From assembly GCF_002858675.1 (NCBI RefSeq), contig NZ_PJZF01000016.1, positions 1-64,000 on the forward strand: a stretch of DNA of 64,000 nucleotides, read 5' to 3'. Positions within the stretch are counted from its first letter, which is position 1; each line of letters opens with the position of its first letter. This stretch comes from Chimaeribacter californicus (GTDB lineage Bacteria; Pseudomonadota; Gammaproteobacteria; Enterobacterales; Enterobacteriaceae). Below, in pieces: positions 19,413-27,973 of the stretch. The position numbers and the translations under genes were made by a program. The notes under the pieces were generated by a model that searched no databases, had not been told where the DNA came from, and saw nothing but the letters and a program-made list of their open reading frames with translations.

Positions 19413-20360
19413 ATGTATCACCTGCGTGTACCTGTGACTGAACAAGAATTGAAAGAGTACTACCAGTTCCGCTGGGAGATGTTACGCAAGCCGCTGCATC
19501 AGCCGATCGGCTCGGAAAAAGATGCCTACGATGCGATGGCCCATCACCAGATGGTGGTGGATGAGCATGGGAAAATCGTCGCCGCCGGGCGGCTTTACAT
19601 CAATGCGGACAATGAAGCGTCGATCCGTTTTCTGGCGGTGGACCCCAGTGTCCAGAGCAAAGGGTTAGGGACGCTGGTGGCGATGACCCTGGAGTCGGTG
19701 GCCCGTCAGGAAGGCGTGAAGCGCGTGGTATGCAGCGCGCGTGAAGATGCGGTTGAGTTCTTTGCCACCCTGGGGTTTGTGAACCAGGGTGAAATTGCGG
19801 TGCCGCAGACCACGCCGGTGCGCCATTTCCTGATGATAAAACCGGTCGCGACGCTGGATGACATCCTTCACCGGCCGGACTGGTGCGGGCAGCTTCAGCA
19901 GGCGTGGTATGAGCATATCCCGCTCAGTGAAAAGATGGGCGTGCGCATCAGCCAGTATACCGGCCAGCGGTTTGTCACCACCATGCCGGAGGCGGGCAAC
20001 CAGAACCCACACCATACCCTGTTTGCCGGCAGCCTCTTCTCGATGGCCACGCTCACCGGCTGGGGGCTGATCTGGTTATTGCTGCGGGAGCGCCATCTGG
20101 GCGGCACCATTATTCTGGCCGACGCCCATATCCGTTACAGCAACCCGGTCAGCGGGCGGCCGCGGGCCGTGGCCGATCTCGGCTCCATCAGCGGCGATCT
20201 GGATCGGCTGGCTCGTGGCCGCAAGGCGCGGGTTCAGCTGACTGTGGCGCTGTATGGGGATGAGGAGCAGGGCGCGGTATTTGAAGGCACCTACATCGTG
20301 CTGCCGGCGAAACCCTATGATCCGCTGGAAAAGGGCGGCTCAGAGCTGGGCGTCGCGTAA
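19413..20360 (+). CDS. fabY: FabY/YiiD, GNAT plus thioesterase-like fusion
   Basis: This is the homologue of E. coli YiiD (FabY). From memory, it has been reported to decarboxylate malonyl-ACP and thereby support initiation of fatty acid synthesis. About 315 residues: an N-terminal GNAT acetyltransferase domain (to about residue 150, with [20 protein letters not shown] as the acetyl-CoA loop) and a C-terminal YiiD_C hot-dog domain (about 165-305, with [17 protein letters not shown]). I start at the ATG at 19413. A GTG six bases upstream is in frame, and a stop codon precedes that. E. coli has a longer N-terminus. It is convergent with yicH. Confidence 0.9.
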   Translation: MYHLRVPVTEQELKEYYQFRWEMLRKPLHQPIGSEKDAYDAMAHHQMVVDEHGKIVAAGRLYINADNEASIRFLAVDPSVQSKGLGTLVAMTLESVARQEGVKRVVCSAREDAVEFFATLGFVNQGEIAVPQTTPVRHFLMIKPVATLDDILHRPDWCGQLQQAWYEHIPLSEKMGVRISQYTGQRFVTTMPEAGNQNPHHTLFAGSLFSMATLTGWGLIWLLLRERHLGGTIILADAHIRYSNPVSGRPRAVADLGSISGDLDRLARGRKARVQLTVALYGDEEQGAVFEGTYIVLPAKPYDPLEKGGSELGVA

Positions 20361-20376
20361 GACGTGAAAATGCGAT

Positions 20377-20408
20377 GAAAAAAACGGGTGGCCTGGGCCG
20401 CCCGTTTT
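20377..20408. terminator. Bidirectional terminator, fabY / yicH
   Basis: The stem ACGGG(T)GGCC / GGCC(G)CCCGT is flanked by seven A on the left and four T on the right. It sits in the 90-bp gap between two converging genes and can serve both. Confidence 0.8.
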
Positions 20409-20450
20409 GTATTTTGGTTTACGTAAGCAGTGTTACCACCTACCGAAGGC

Positions 20451-22190
20451 TCAGGGTGCCGGCGGCGTCAGATTCTGCGGCAACGGCGCGGCAGCCGGTG
20501 GGGCCGGGGCGGCACCGCTGACGGTACCGTTAATCATCTGCTGCGTGATCTGTTGCCCCTGCGCGTCTGTCGCGGTCAACTGCCCGTTCAGCCCGGTTTT
20601 CAGCGGCGTGCCGGCGGCCAGTTGCCCCTGCAACTGCACCTGAAGTGCGCCGTCACCGCTCGCCGGCACGGTCGGCCAGCCCCAGTTCTGCACCAGCGAC
20701 AACGGCACCGCGCGGCCGTTCAGCGTCACGCTGAAGGTACGTTGCGGCTGCTGGCTCAGCGTCGCCGTGGATTCCAGCAGGCCCGCCTGAGTAAAGGCGC
20801 TCAACTCCGTCACGGCAATCTGGTCAGCATCTGCCGTCAGGCTCAGGGAAGGGCGGCGGACATCAATCTTATTAAACGTCGCCTCGCTGGCATTCAGCGT
20901 CAGTTTGCCGCCCCAGATCCCCCATTGGTGATCGCGCGCCAGCACCAGATCGTTGCCGGTACCGTCCAGCGCGGTCAGCTGGAACGGGAAGTCCGGCGAC
21001 ACATCAATAATCAGGTTGCGGTTGGCGGTCAGCTTGCTGACGGTAATCCCGGCCAGCCAGCCCGGCAGCGGCTTCATCCACAGCGTCTGCCAGTCGCCGG
21101 GCAGGGTATATTCCAGCGCAGCCACCACCAGTTCATCCAGCTGCAGTTGCCGGTCAGCGCGTGACCAGTGGCCGGTGGTGCGCAGCAGACCGTTCTGCCA
21201 GCGGGTGCTCAGCTGTTTCAGGGTAATGCCCTGTTGGTCAAACGCCAGATCAACAATCGGGTCGGTAACGTGCAGGCTGCCGTTGATCAGGTCACTGGCA
21301 TTAAAGGCGATGGAACCGTCATCACTCTGCCAGTCGCCATGATCAAAGGTCATATTCTGCAAGGCGACGTCAAGATCGTTAAAGGCCCAGTCCGGCCCCT
21401 GGAGGCGCGCGTCGATCACATCCAGCCGTTGCAATGTGATTTTCGGCAGTGCCTCGAAGTCCTGCCGGAAGGTTGCCAGCGGGTGTGGGGATTGCAGGCG
21501 GATGTTGCTAAGCCGCAGGTTATTGATGTTCCAGCTGCCGTCCGCGTCGCGGCTGGCATTGGCGGTTAACTGGCCACGGGCGAAATCCGCGCCGACATTA
21601 TTCAGCAGCAGCCGGTTCTGCTGGATACGCCCCTGCACCAGTACCTGTGAAGCGGGCATATCATTGACGGTCAGCTCACCGGCGCTCAGCTGGAACTCTG
21701 CGTCATTACCCAGTACGCGGCCGGGCGCGGGGTGCCATGGCGTGATACCGGCATCCACCTGTTGGGCCGTCACCGAGAGGCGATCAATCCCGGCCACCAG
21801 CCGCATATTGCTGAGTTGCAGCAGGTTGGCCTGTACCGGCACGCCGGCATTGGGGTTACTGAGGTTCAGGCTGCCGTTACGCAGCGTCAGGCGATCAAAA
21901 TGGCCCGGCTGGCTGAATTGCTGCCAGTCGAAGCCCAGGTTCACCTCTTCTGCATTCAGCATCTCCGGCTGGTTGGCCCGCGCGAGCCGGACATGTTGCA
22001 GCGTCAGGAAGGAAGGCGAAGACCATGAGTGGTTGATTTTCCCCACCGTGAGCCGGTAATCACTGTTGGCGCTGACCCAACGGCTGAGCCCGCCCGCCGC
22101 CCACTGAGTCTGTATCACGACATATCCCAGTACGATCACCAAAACGCACACTAACAGTACGGTCAGCACCAGCTTTCCGAGAAATTTCAT
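20451..22190 (-). CDS. yicH: AsmA-family envelope protein YicH
   Basis: YicH belongs to the AsmA/YhdP superfamily, whose members are anchored in the inner membrane and form long beta-groove bridges implicated in phospholipid transport to the outer membrane. The 579-residue protein begins MKFLGKLVLTVLLVCVLVIVL, a single N-terminal anchor. A long, repeat-like beta-rich periplasmic region follows. The tail is Pro/Ala-rich. I use the ATG at 22190; the longer open frame begins with TTG and extends before the hydrophobic anchor. It follows xanP in the same orientation with a terminator between, the E. coli yicH-xanP arrangement. Confidence 0.92.
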   Translation of the reverse strand: MKFLGKLVLTVLLVCVLVIVLGYVVIQTQWAAGGLSRWVSANSDYRLTVGKINHSWSSPSFLTLQHVRLARANQPEMLNAEEVNLGFDWQQFSQPGHFDRLTLRNGSLNLSNPNAGVPVQANLLQLSNMRLVAGIDRLSVTAQQVDAGITPWHPAPGRVLGNDAEFQLSAGELTVNDMPASQVLVQGRIQQNRLLLNNVGADFARGQLTANASRDADGSWNINNLRLSNIRLQSPHPLATFRQDFEALPKITLQRLDVIDARLQGPDWAFNDLDVALQNMTFDHGDWQSDDGSIAFNASDLINGSLHVTDPIVDLAFDQQGITLKQLSTRWQNGLLRTTGHWSRADRQLQLDELVVAALEYTLPGDWQTLWMKPLPGWLAGITVSKLTANRNLIIDVSPDFPFQLTALDGTGNDLVLARDHQWGIWGGKLTLNASEATFNKIDVRRPSLSLTADADQIAVTELSAFTQAGLLESTATLSQQPQRTFSVTLNGRAVPLSLVQNWGWPTVPASGDGALQVQLQGQLAAGTPLKTGLNGQLTATDAQGQQITQQMINGTVSGAAPAPPAAAPLPQNLTPPAP

Positions 22191-22277
22191 CGCCCAATCC
22201 AGTTCGCCCAAAAAAGTTATCCCTGTTTATGCCGCAATCAGCGGGTTATCACAAGAGCGCAACCAAACACAATTCAT

Positions 22278-22309
22278 AAAAAACGGCCGATGTGTGAACA
22301 CACCGGCCG
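22278..22309 (-). terminator. xanP terminator
   Basis: Read leftward, CGGCCGG-TGTGT-TC-ACACA-TCGGCCG is followed by six T (A run at 22278-22283). It lies about 25 bases after the xanP stop. Confidence 0.9.
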
Positions 22310-22334
22310 TGGTCAGACGGGCACAGGGAAGGCG

Positions 22335-23723
22335 TTACTTTTCCTGCGGGAAGATCAGGTTCAGCACAATGGCGGTAATGCCGCCGGCCGCGATCCCGGA
22401 GGAGAACAGATTTTTCACCCAGTCCGGCGCGAACTGTAAAATCAGCGGTTGCTGGGAGACGCCCAGCCCGACCGCCAGCGAGAGCGCGATAATCATGATC
22501 GCCCGGCGGTTTAACGGCTCGCGGGAGACGATGCGCACGCCGGAGGCCGCGATGGTGCCGAACATCACAATGGTTGCGCCGCCCAGCACCGGTTCAGGGA
22601 TGTGCTGCACCAGCGCGCTCACGCCGGGGAACAGGCCGAGTACTACCAGCATCAGCGCCACCACAAAGCCCACATAGCGGCTGGCCACGCCGGTCAACTG
22701 GATCACGCCGTTGTTCTGGCCGAAACAGGAGTTCGGGAAGGTGTTAAACACCGCCGACAGCAGGGAGTTCAGGCCATTCGCCAGCACCCCGCCCTTGATG
22801 CGTTTCATATACAACGGCCCGGACACCGGTTGCTCAGAGACATCCGACGTCGCCGTGATATCGCCAATGGTTTCCAGTGACGTGACCATAAAAATCAGCA
22901 TCAGCGGCAACAGCAGATTCCAGTCAAAACCCAGCCCGTAGTAGAGCGGCATCGGCAGCATGATCCACGCATGCGAGGCGCTCGCCGCCGCCGTGGCCGG
23001 CAGCATATCCATAGCCCAGGCCAGCAGGTAACCCACCAGCATGGCGATCACCAGCGAGGCGACACGCAGGTAAGGGTTGCGCTGGCGGTTCAGCAGAATA
23101 ATCACCCCCAGTACCGCCGCCGCCAGCAGCAGGTTTTTCGGCGCACCAAAAGTGTGGTCGCTCATCGCGCCATAGCCGCCGCCGATAGAGGTCAACCCGA
23201 CCTGAATCAGCGACAGGCCGATGATCATCACCACAATACCGGAGACCAGCGGGGTAATGATGCGGCGCGCCAGATGCAGGAAGCGGGACAACACAATCTC
23301 CGTGCAGGAGGCGATCATCAGGGTGCCGAACAACGCCGCCATCATGGTAGGCACATCCGCGCCACCGTTTTTCAACGCCATGCCGCCCATGATAAGCGGG
23401 CTGACGAAGTTAAAGCTGGTGCCCTGAATCGACAACAGCCCGGACCCGACCGGCCCCCAGGTTTTGATTTGCAGAATAGATGCAAGGCCGGAAGCGAACA
23501 GCGACATGCTGATAATGTGCTGCGTGTCCCGCGCAGGCAGGCCGAGCGCCTGGCAAATCAGCAACGCCGGGGTAATCACCGCAACAAACATCGCCAGCAA
23601 ATGCTGGCAGGCGGCGAACAGGGTTTGCGGCAGCGGTGGCCGGTCTTCAAGCCGGTAAATCAGTTCACTGTTACGGGGCGTAGCGGCAGCGGTGTTATCC
23701 CGCTCTGCGGTGTGCAGGCTCAT
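22335..23723 (-). CDS. xanP: Xanthine permease XanP (NCS2 family)
   Basis: XanP is a proton-coupled xanthine importer of the NCS2/nucleobase-ascorbate family. The protein is a multi-pass membrane protein, about 14 helices in the family. It carries the NCS2 signature [17 protein letters not shown], the substrate-site block [28 protein letters not shown] (positions read in the middle) and the N-terminal [18 protein letters not shown] choose the ATG at 23723 (about 462 residues, E. coli 463). The frame stays open to 23792 with an ATG at 23753 and a TTG at the end. A PurR-type operator lies 54 bp upstream. Confidence 0.95.
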   Translation of the reverse strand: MSLHTAERDNTAAATPRNSELIYRLEDRPPLPQTLFAACQHLLAMFVAVITPALLICQALGLPARDTQHIISMSLFASGLASILQIKTWGPVGSGLLSIQGTSFNFVSPLIMGGMALKNGGADVPTMMAALFGTLMIASCTEIVLSRFLHLARRIITPLVSGIVVMIIGLSLIQVGLTSIGGGYGAMSDHTFGAPKNLLLAAAVLGVIILLNRQRNPYLRVASLVIAMLVGYLLAWAMDMLPATAAASASHAWIMLPMPLYYGLGFDWNLLLPLMLIFMVTSLETIGDITATSDVSEQPVSGPLYMKRIKGGVLANGLNSLLSAVFNTFPNSCFGQNNGVIQLTGVASRYVGFVVALMLVVLGLFPGVSALVQHIPEPVLGGATIVMFGTIAASGVRIVSREPLNRRAIMIIALSLAVGLGVSQQPLILQFAPDWVKNLFSSGIAAGGITAIVLNLIFPQEK

Positions 23724-23777
23724 GATGGGTTTCCAGGGCGGCAAAGGGGGCATTTTAATGATCCCGCCCGTTAAAAA

Positions 23778-23789
23778 GCAAACGTTTGC
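23778..23789. promoter_or_regulatory. PurR operator at xanP
   Basis: GCAAACGTTTGC is a perfect 12-bp palindrome equal to the core of the PurR consensus. It lies 54 bp upstream of the chosen xanP start. Purine repression of a xanthine importer makes biological sense; binding is inferred. Confidence 0.85.
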
Positions 23790-23961
23790 CAACAGCCTGC
23801 CACGAAATCTTATTGCCCCTCTTCGCTGCGTACCCAGGCATTACCCTTGCTTTTGCTGGGTCTTTCGGTTTTTAATCCCATCGTCTTATCACACAGACTG
23901 TGTGGGTATAACAATAATAGATTGATATAGAGAATGTTTATCATTTTTCGGGAGCACTTTT

Positions 23962-25209
23962 ATGATTGAACTGGATACCTTCGGCACGCTGGTCGCCGCC
24001 ACGCTGGTATTATTATTGGGGCGGAAATGCGTCCAGACCGTGCCGTTGCTTAACCGTTATACCATTCCTGAACCGGTGGCCGGCGGGTTGGTCGTCGCAC
24101 TGGCTTTACTGGCCGCCAAACAGTTTTTTGGCTGGGAGCTGACGTTCGACAATGCGATGAAAGAGCCGCTGATGCTGGCCTTCTTTGCCACCATCGGGCT
24201 GAATGCGGACATCAGCAGCCTGCGCACCGGCGGCAAAGCGCTGTTCTCTTTTGTGGGGGTCGTGGTGGGGCTGTTGCTGGTACAGAATATCCTGGGCATC
24301 GGGCTGGCGACGTTAATGGGGCTGAACCCGCTGACCGGGCTGCTCTCCGGCTCCATTACCCTCTCCGGCGGCCACGGCACCGGCGCGGCCTGGGGCAAGG
24401 TATTCACTGAGCGCTACGGTTTCAGCAGTGCCACCGAGGTGGCGATGGCGTGCGCCACCTTTGGTCTGGTGCTCGGCGGGCTGATTGGTGGCCCGGTGGC
24501 GCGTTATCTGGTCAAGCACTCTGCCACGCCGGACGGCTGCCCGGAGGATTTGGCGACCCCCAGTGCCTTTGAGAAACCGCTGACCGGCCGCCTGATTACG
24601 CCGCTGGTTTTGATCGAAACCATCGCGATGATCGCCATCTGTCTCTCTGCCGGCAGCTATCTTGCCCGGATACTGCACGGCACCGCCTGTGAGTTGCCAA
24701 CCTTTGTCTGCGTGCTGTTTATCGGCGTGGTGCTCAGCAACCTGCTGTCGGTGACCGGGCTTTACCGGGTATTTGACCGCGCGGTCTCCGTGGTGGGGAA
24801 CGTCAGTCTGTCGCTGTTTCTGGCCATGGCGCTGATGAGCCTGAAACTCTGGGAGCTTTCTGCGCTGGCGGTGCCGATGCTGGTGATCCTGACAGTGCAG
24901 ACGCTGGCGATGGCGCTCTATGCGATATTCGTGACGTACCGGGTGATGGGCAAAAATTATGATGCAGCGGTACTGGCGGCCGGGCATTGCGGTTTTGGGC
25001 TGGGGGCGACACCCACGGCGATTGCCAATATGCAGGCGATTACCGGCCGCTTTGGCCCTTCACACCTGGCGTTTTTGATCGTGCCGATGGTCGGGGCGTT
25101 CTTTATTGATATTGCGAATGCGCTGGTGATTAAACTGTTTCTGATGCTGCCGGGCATCTGGCCGTCAGGACAGGCATGGGTATTGCCGTTAGGTCAGGCA
25201 TTGGTATAG
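23962..25209 (+). CDS. gltS: Sodium/glutamate symporter GltS
   Basis: GltS imports glutamate with sodium. The 415-residue polytopic protein (401 in E. coli) shows the two inverted-repeat halves, each with its GGxG re-entrant loop. The first is LSGGHGTGAAWGKVF (about residues 133-147); the second is AGHCGFGLGATPTAIANM in the second half. The start ATG follows a GGGAGC ribosome site. It is divergent from xanP, and its last 16 bases overlap the 3' end of recG on the other strand, a tight convergent pair. Confidence 0.97.
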   Translation: MIELDTFGTLVAATLVLLLGRKCVQTVPLLNRYTIPEPVAGGLVVALALLAAKQFFGWELTFDNAMKEPLMLAFFATIGLNADISSLRTGGKALFSFVGVVVGLLLVQNILGIGLATLMGLNPLTGLLSGSITLSGGHGTGAAWGKVFTERYGFSSATEVAMACATFGLVLGGLIGGPVARYLVKHSATPDGCPEDLATPSAFEKPLTGRLITPLVLIETIAMIAICLSAGSYLARILHGTACELPTFVCVLFIGVVLSNLLSVTGLYRVFDRAVSVVGNVSLSLFLAMALMSLKLWELSALAVPMLVILTVQTLAMALYAIFVTYRVMGKNYDAAVLAAGHCGFGLGATPTAIANMQAITGRFGPSHLAFLIVPMVGAFFIDIANALVIKLFLMLPGIWPSGQAWVLPLGQALV

Positions 25210-27275
25210 CGGGCGCGCGCCGGCAGCCAGCGCTCGATCAGTGCTTTGGCATGGTCTGGGTAGCGCTGGTGGATATGGCGCGCCACACGCTGCACTTCCG
25301 GAATCATCGCCTGATCGCGCAGCAAATCGGCAACTTTGAACTCGGCGCTGCCGGTCTGGCGGGTACCGAGCAGCTCACCCGGCCCACGGATCTCCAGATC
25401 CTGCTGGGCAATCACGAAACCGTCATTGCTGTCACGCAGCACCTGCAGGCGACGCTGGGCAGTTTTGCTCAGCGGCGTTTTGTAGAGCAGCACACAATGG
25501 GAGGCCACCGCGCCACGGCCAACGCGGCCGCGCAACTGGTGCAACTGGGCCAGGCCCAGCCGCTCCGGGTTTTCGATAATCATCAGGCTGGCGTTCGGCA
25601 CATCGACGCCCACCTCAATTACCGTGGTCGCCACCAGCAACTGAATGTCACCCTGTTTGAACGCCTGCATCACCGCCTGCTTCTCCTGCGGTTTCATCCG
25701 GCCATGCACCAGCCCGATATTCAGGCCGGGCAGCGCCTCTTTCAGCCCTTCCCAGGTCACTTCGGCGGCCTGCGCCTCCAGCATCTCGGACTCTTCTATC
25801 AGGGTGCAGACCCAATACGCCTGCCGCCCTTCCTGCTGGCAGGCATTCCTCACCCGCTGAATAATCTCCTCGCGGCGGGTATCGGGGATCGCCACGGTTG
25901 TGACCGGCGTCCTGCCCGGCGGCAGTTCATCAATCACCGAGGTATCGAGATCGGCATATGCCGTCATCGCCAGCGTGCGCGGGATGGGGGTGGCGGTCAT
26001 GATCAACTGATGCGGATGGAATCCCTGCTCCAGCCCTTTCTCCCATAACGCCAGCCGCTGATGCACACCAAAACGGTGCTGTTCATCGATGATCACCAGG
26101 GCCAGGCCATTGAACTGCACCTGCTCCTGGAAGATGGCGTGGGTGCCCACCACCATTGATACCTGGCCGGACGCGATTGCCTCCTGCTGGGCCAGGCGCG
26201 CTTTGCCTTTCTGTTTACCGGCCAGCCAGCCAACCTGAATGCCCAGCGGCTCAAACCACGCCCGGAAGTTATTGGCATGTTGCTCCGCCAGTAACTCGGT
26301 CGGGGCCATCATGCCCACCTGTTTGCCCTGTGCGATCACCTGCAACGCGGCCAACGCAGCCACCAGTGTTTTACCGGAACCCACATCGCCCTGCACCAGG
26401 CGCATCATCGGGAAACCGCGCGCCAGATCCTGTTCAATCTCCGCGACCACGCGCTGTTGCGCACCGGTAGGACTAAACGGCAGGGACGCGAGGAAACGCT
26501 GCGTTAATTGGGTATCCAGTGGGATGGGCAACGCCTGATAACTCTGCGTACCGGCGCGCACATCCAGCATACTGAGGTTATGCGCCAGCAACTCTTCCAT
26601 GATCAGGCGGCGCTGGGCCGGGTGCCGCCCCTTTTCCAGATCGTCGAGCCGGATGTCCGGCGGCGGCCGGTGCAGCGTATGCAACGCCTGCGGCAGTGAA
26701 ATCATCGAGCGGCGCAGTTCTTCCGGCAGCAGCTCGGCAATCGGCACGGTATCCAGCAACTCAAGTGCCTGATCGGTCAGCTTACGCAGGGTCGCCTGCC
26801 GGATGCCCTCGGTCGCCGGGTAGACCGGCGTCAGTGACTCCTGAAGCATCACTTCGCTGTTCTCACCCTGAATACGGTACTCCGGGTGAATAATCTCCGC
26901 GCCATGGTTACCACGTTTAATTTCACCATAAGCCGTCACCCGGCGGCCGGTGGCCAGGCTGTTTTTCATGGCAGCATTAAAATTGAAAAAGCGCAGAGTC
27001 ACAACGCCGGTGCCGTCGCTGATCTGGCAGGTCATCATCCGGCGGCGGCCGAAGCTGATATCCGTGCGCAGCACTTCCCCTTCCACCGTGGCAAAAATGC
27101 CCGGCAGCAGGTCATTGATAGGGTAAAGGTGGGTGCGATCTTCGTAGCGCATCGGCAGATGCAGCAGCAGATCCTGAATCGTTTCCAGGCCGAGCTTTGC
27201 CAGTTTGCCTGCCTGACTGGCGCCTACCCCGGTAAGGGAGGTTAACGGCACGGCATCCAGCAGGCGGCCTTCCAC
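25194..27275 (-). CDS. recG: ATP-dependent DNA helicase RecG
   Basis: RecG remodels stalled replication forks and branch-migrates Holliday junctions. The 693 residues match the E. coli length. The N-terminal wedge (OB) domain is followed by helicase motifs: Walker A VQGDVGSGKT, Walker B VIIDEQHRFGV, MTATPIPRTLAM, and C-terminal VIEVGVDVPNAS and QLRGRVGRG. The start is GTG at 27275, placed immediately after the trmH TGA. This gives MEGRLLDAVPLTSLTGVG, equal in extent to the E. coli N-terminus. It is the last gene of the leftward gmk-rpoZ-spoT-trmH-recG series. Confidence 0.98.
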   Translation of the reverse strand: MEGRLLDAVPLTSLTGVGASQAGKLAKLGLETIQDLLLHLPMRYEDRTHLYPINDLLPGIFATVEGEVLRTDISFGRRRMMTCQISDGTGVVTLRFFNFNAAMKNSLATGRRVTAYGEIKRGNHGAEIIHPEYRIQGENSEVMLQESLTPVYPATEGIRQATLRKLTDQALELLDTVPIAELLPEELRRSMISLPQALHTLHRPPPDIRLDDLEKGRHPAQRRLIMEELLAHNLSMLDVRAGTQSYQALPIPLDTQLTQRFLASLPFSPTGAQQRVVAEIEQDLARGFPMMRLVQGDVGSGKTLVAALAALQVIAQGKQVGMMAPTELLAEQHANNFRAWFEPLGIQVGWLAGKQKGKARLAQQEAIASGQVSMVVGTHAIFQEQVQFNGLALVIIDEQHRFGVHQRLALWEKGLEQGFHPHQLIMTATPIPRTLAMTAYADLDTSVIDELPPGRTPVTTVAIPDTRREEIIQRVRNACQQEGRQAYWVCTLIEESEMLEAQAAEVTWEGLKEALPGLNIGLVHGRMKPQEKQAVMQAFKQGDIQLLVATTVIEVGVDVPNASLMIIENPERLGLAQLHQLRGRVGRGAVASHCVLLYKTPLSKTAQRRLQVLRDSNDGFVIAQQDLEIRGPGELLGTRQTGSAEFKVADLLRDQAMIPEVQRVARHIHQRYPDHAKALIERWLPARARYTNA

Positions 27276-27968
27276 TCAGCGCTCCGTAGACTGCATGGCG
27301 GCCCACCAGGCGGGGTCTGCCACAATCTGGCCGGTTTCATCCAGCGCCGGGCGCGGCAGGCCTTTGCGTTTCGCCACATTGGCCAGCACTGGGTAGCCGC
27401 CTTCAAACAGCAAGCGCTGCTGTTCCTCGTCATCCAGCATGCAGGTATCGCGGTGATACATGCCGGCATTCTGACGCTGGCGCTGGGCTTCATACAGGAT
27501 GAGTGCGGAGGCCACCGAGACATTCAATGACTGCACCATGCCGGCCATCGGGATAATGATATCGCGATCGGCCAGGGCCAGCGCTTCAGGCGTGATGCCG
27601 GTTTTCTCCTGCCCAAGCAGAATGCAGGTCGGGCGGGTGTAATCGATCTCGCGGAAATCAACGGCGTTATCGGAAAGATGGGTCGCCAGCACCTGCATAC
27701 CCTGGCTTTTCATGCAGGACACGGCGTCGGTGATGGTTTTATGGGTTTGTACCTGAACCCAGCTGTTGCTGCCGGCAGCGGAAGAGACCAGCGTACGCAT
27801 GCGGTTGGTGGGCCAGACCGCGTGGATCTCATGAACACCCACCGCATCGGCCGTGCGGATCACGGCCGAGACGTTGTGGGGCTTATGAACCTGCTCCATA
27901 CATACCGTGAGATCCGGTTGTCTGGCAGTCAGCATTTCGCGGATTCGCGCGTATCGTTGTGGAGTCAT
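27276..27968 (-). CDS. trmH: tRNA (Gm18) 2'-O-methyltransferase TrmH
   Basis: TrmH (SpoU) methylates the 2'-OH of G18 in the tRNA D-loop. It is a SPOUT-class knotted enzyme of 230 residues. Conserved blocks are motif 1 HNVSAVIRTADAVGVHEIHAVW, motif 2 CILLGQEKTGITPEAL and motif 3 DIIIPMAGMVQSLNVSVASALIL. Its stop codon directly abuts the recG GTG, and it begins 5 bp after spoT ends, so the genes are tightly coupled. Confidence 0.97.
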   Translation of the reverse strand: MTPQRYARIREMLTARQPDLTVCMEQVHKPHNVSAVIRTADAVGVHEIHAVWPTNRMRTLVSSAAGSNSWVQVQTHKTITDAVSCMKSQGMQVLATHLSDNAVDFREIDYTRPTCILLGQEKTGITPEALALADRDIIIPMAGMVQSLNVSVASALILYEAQRQRQNAGMYHRDTCMLDDEEQQRLLFEGGYPVLANVAKRKGLPRPALDETGQIVADPAWWAAMQSTER

Positions 27969-27973
27969 CAGCC

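Noticed and set aside
22191-22211. TTG-started extension of yicH
   Set aside because: Would add seven residues before the membrane anchor; the ATG at 22190 matches the family start.
23891-23903. Palindrome ACACAGACTGTGT upstream of gltS
   Set aside because: Short, not matching an operator I know; chance is likely.
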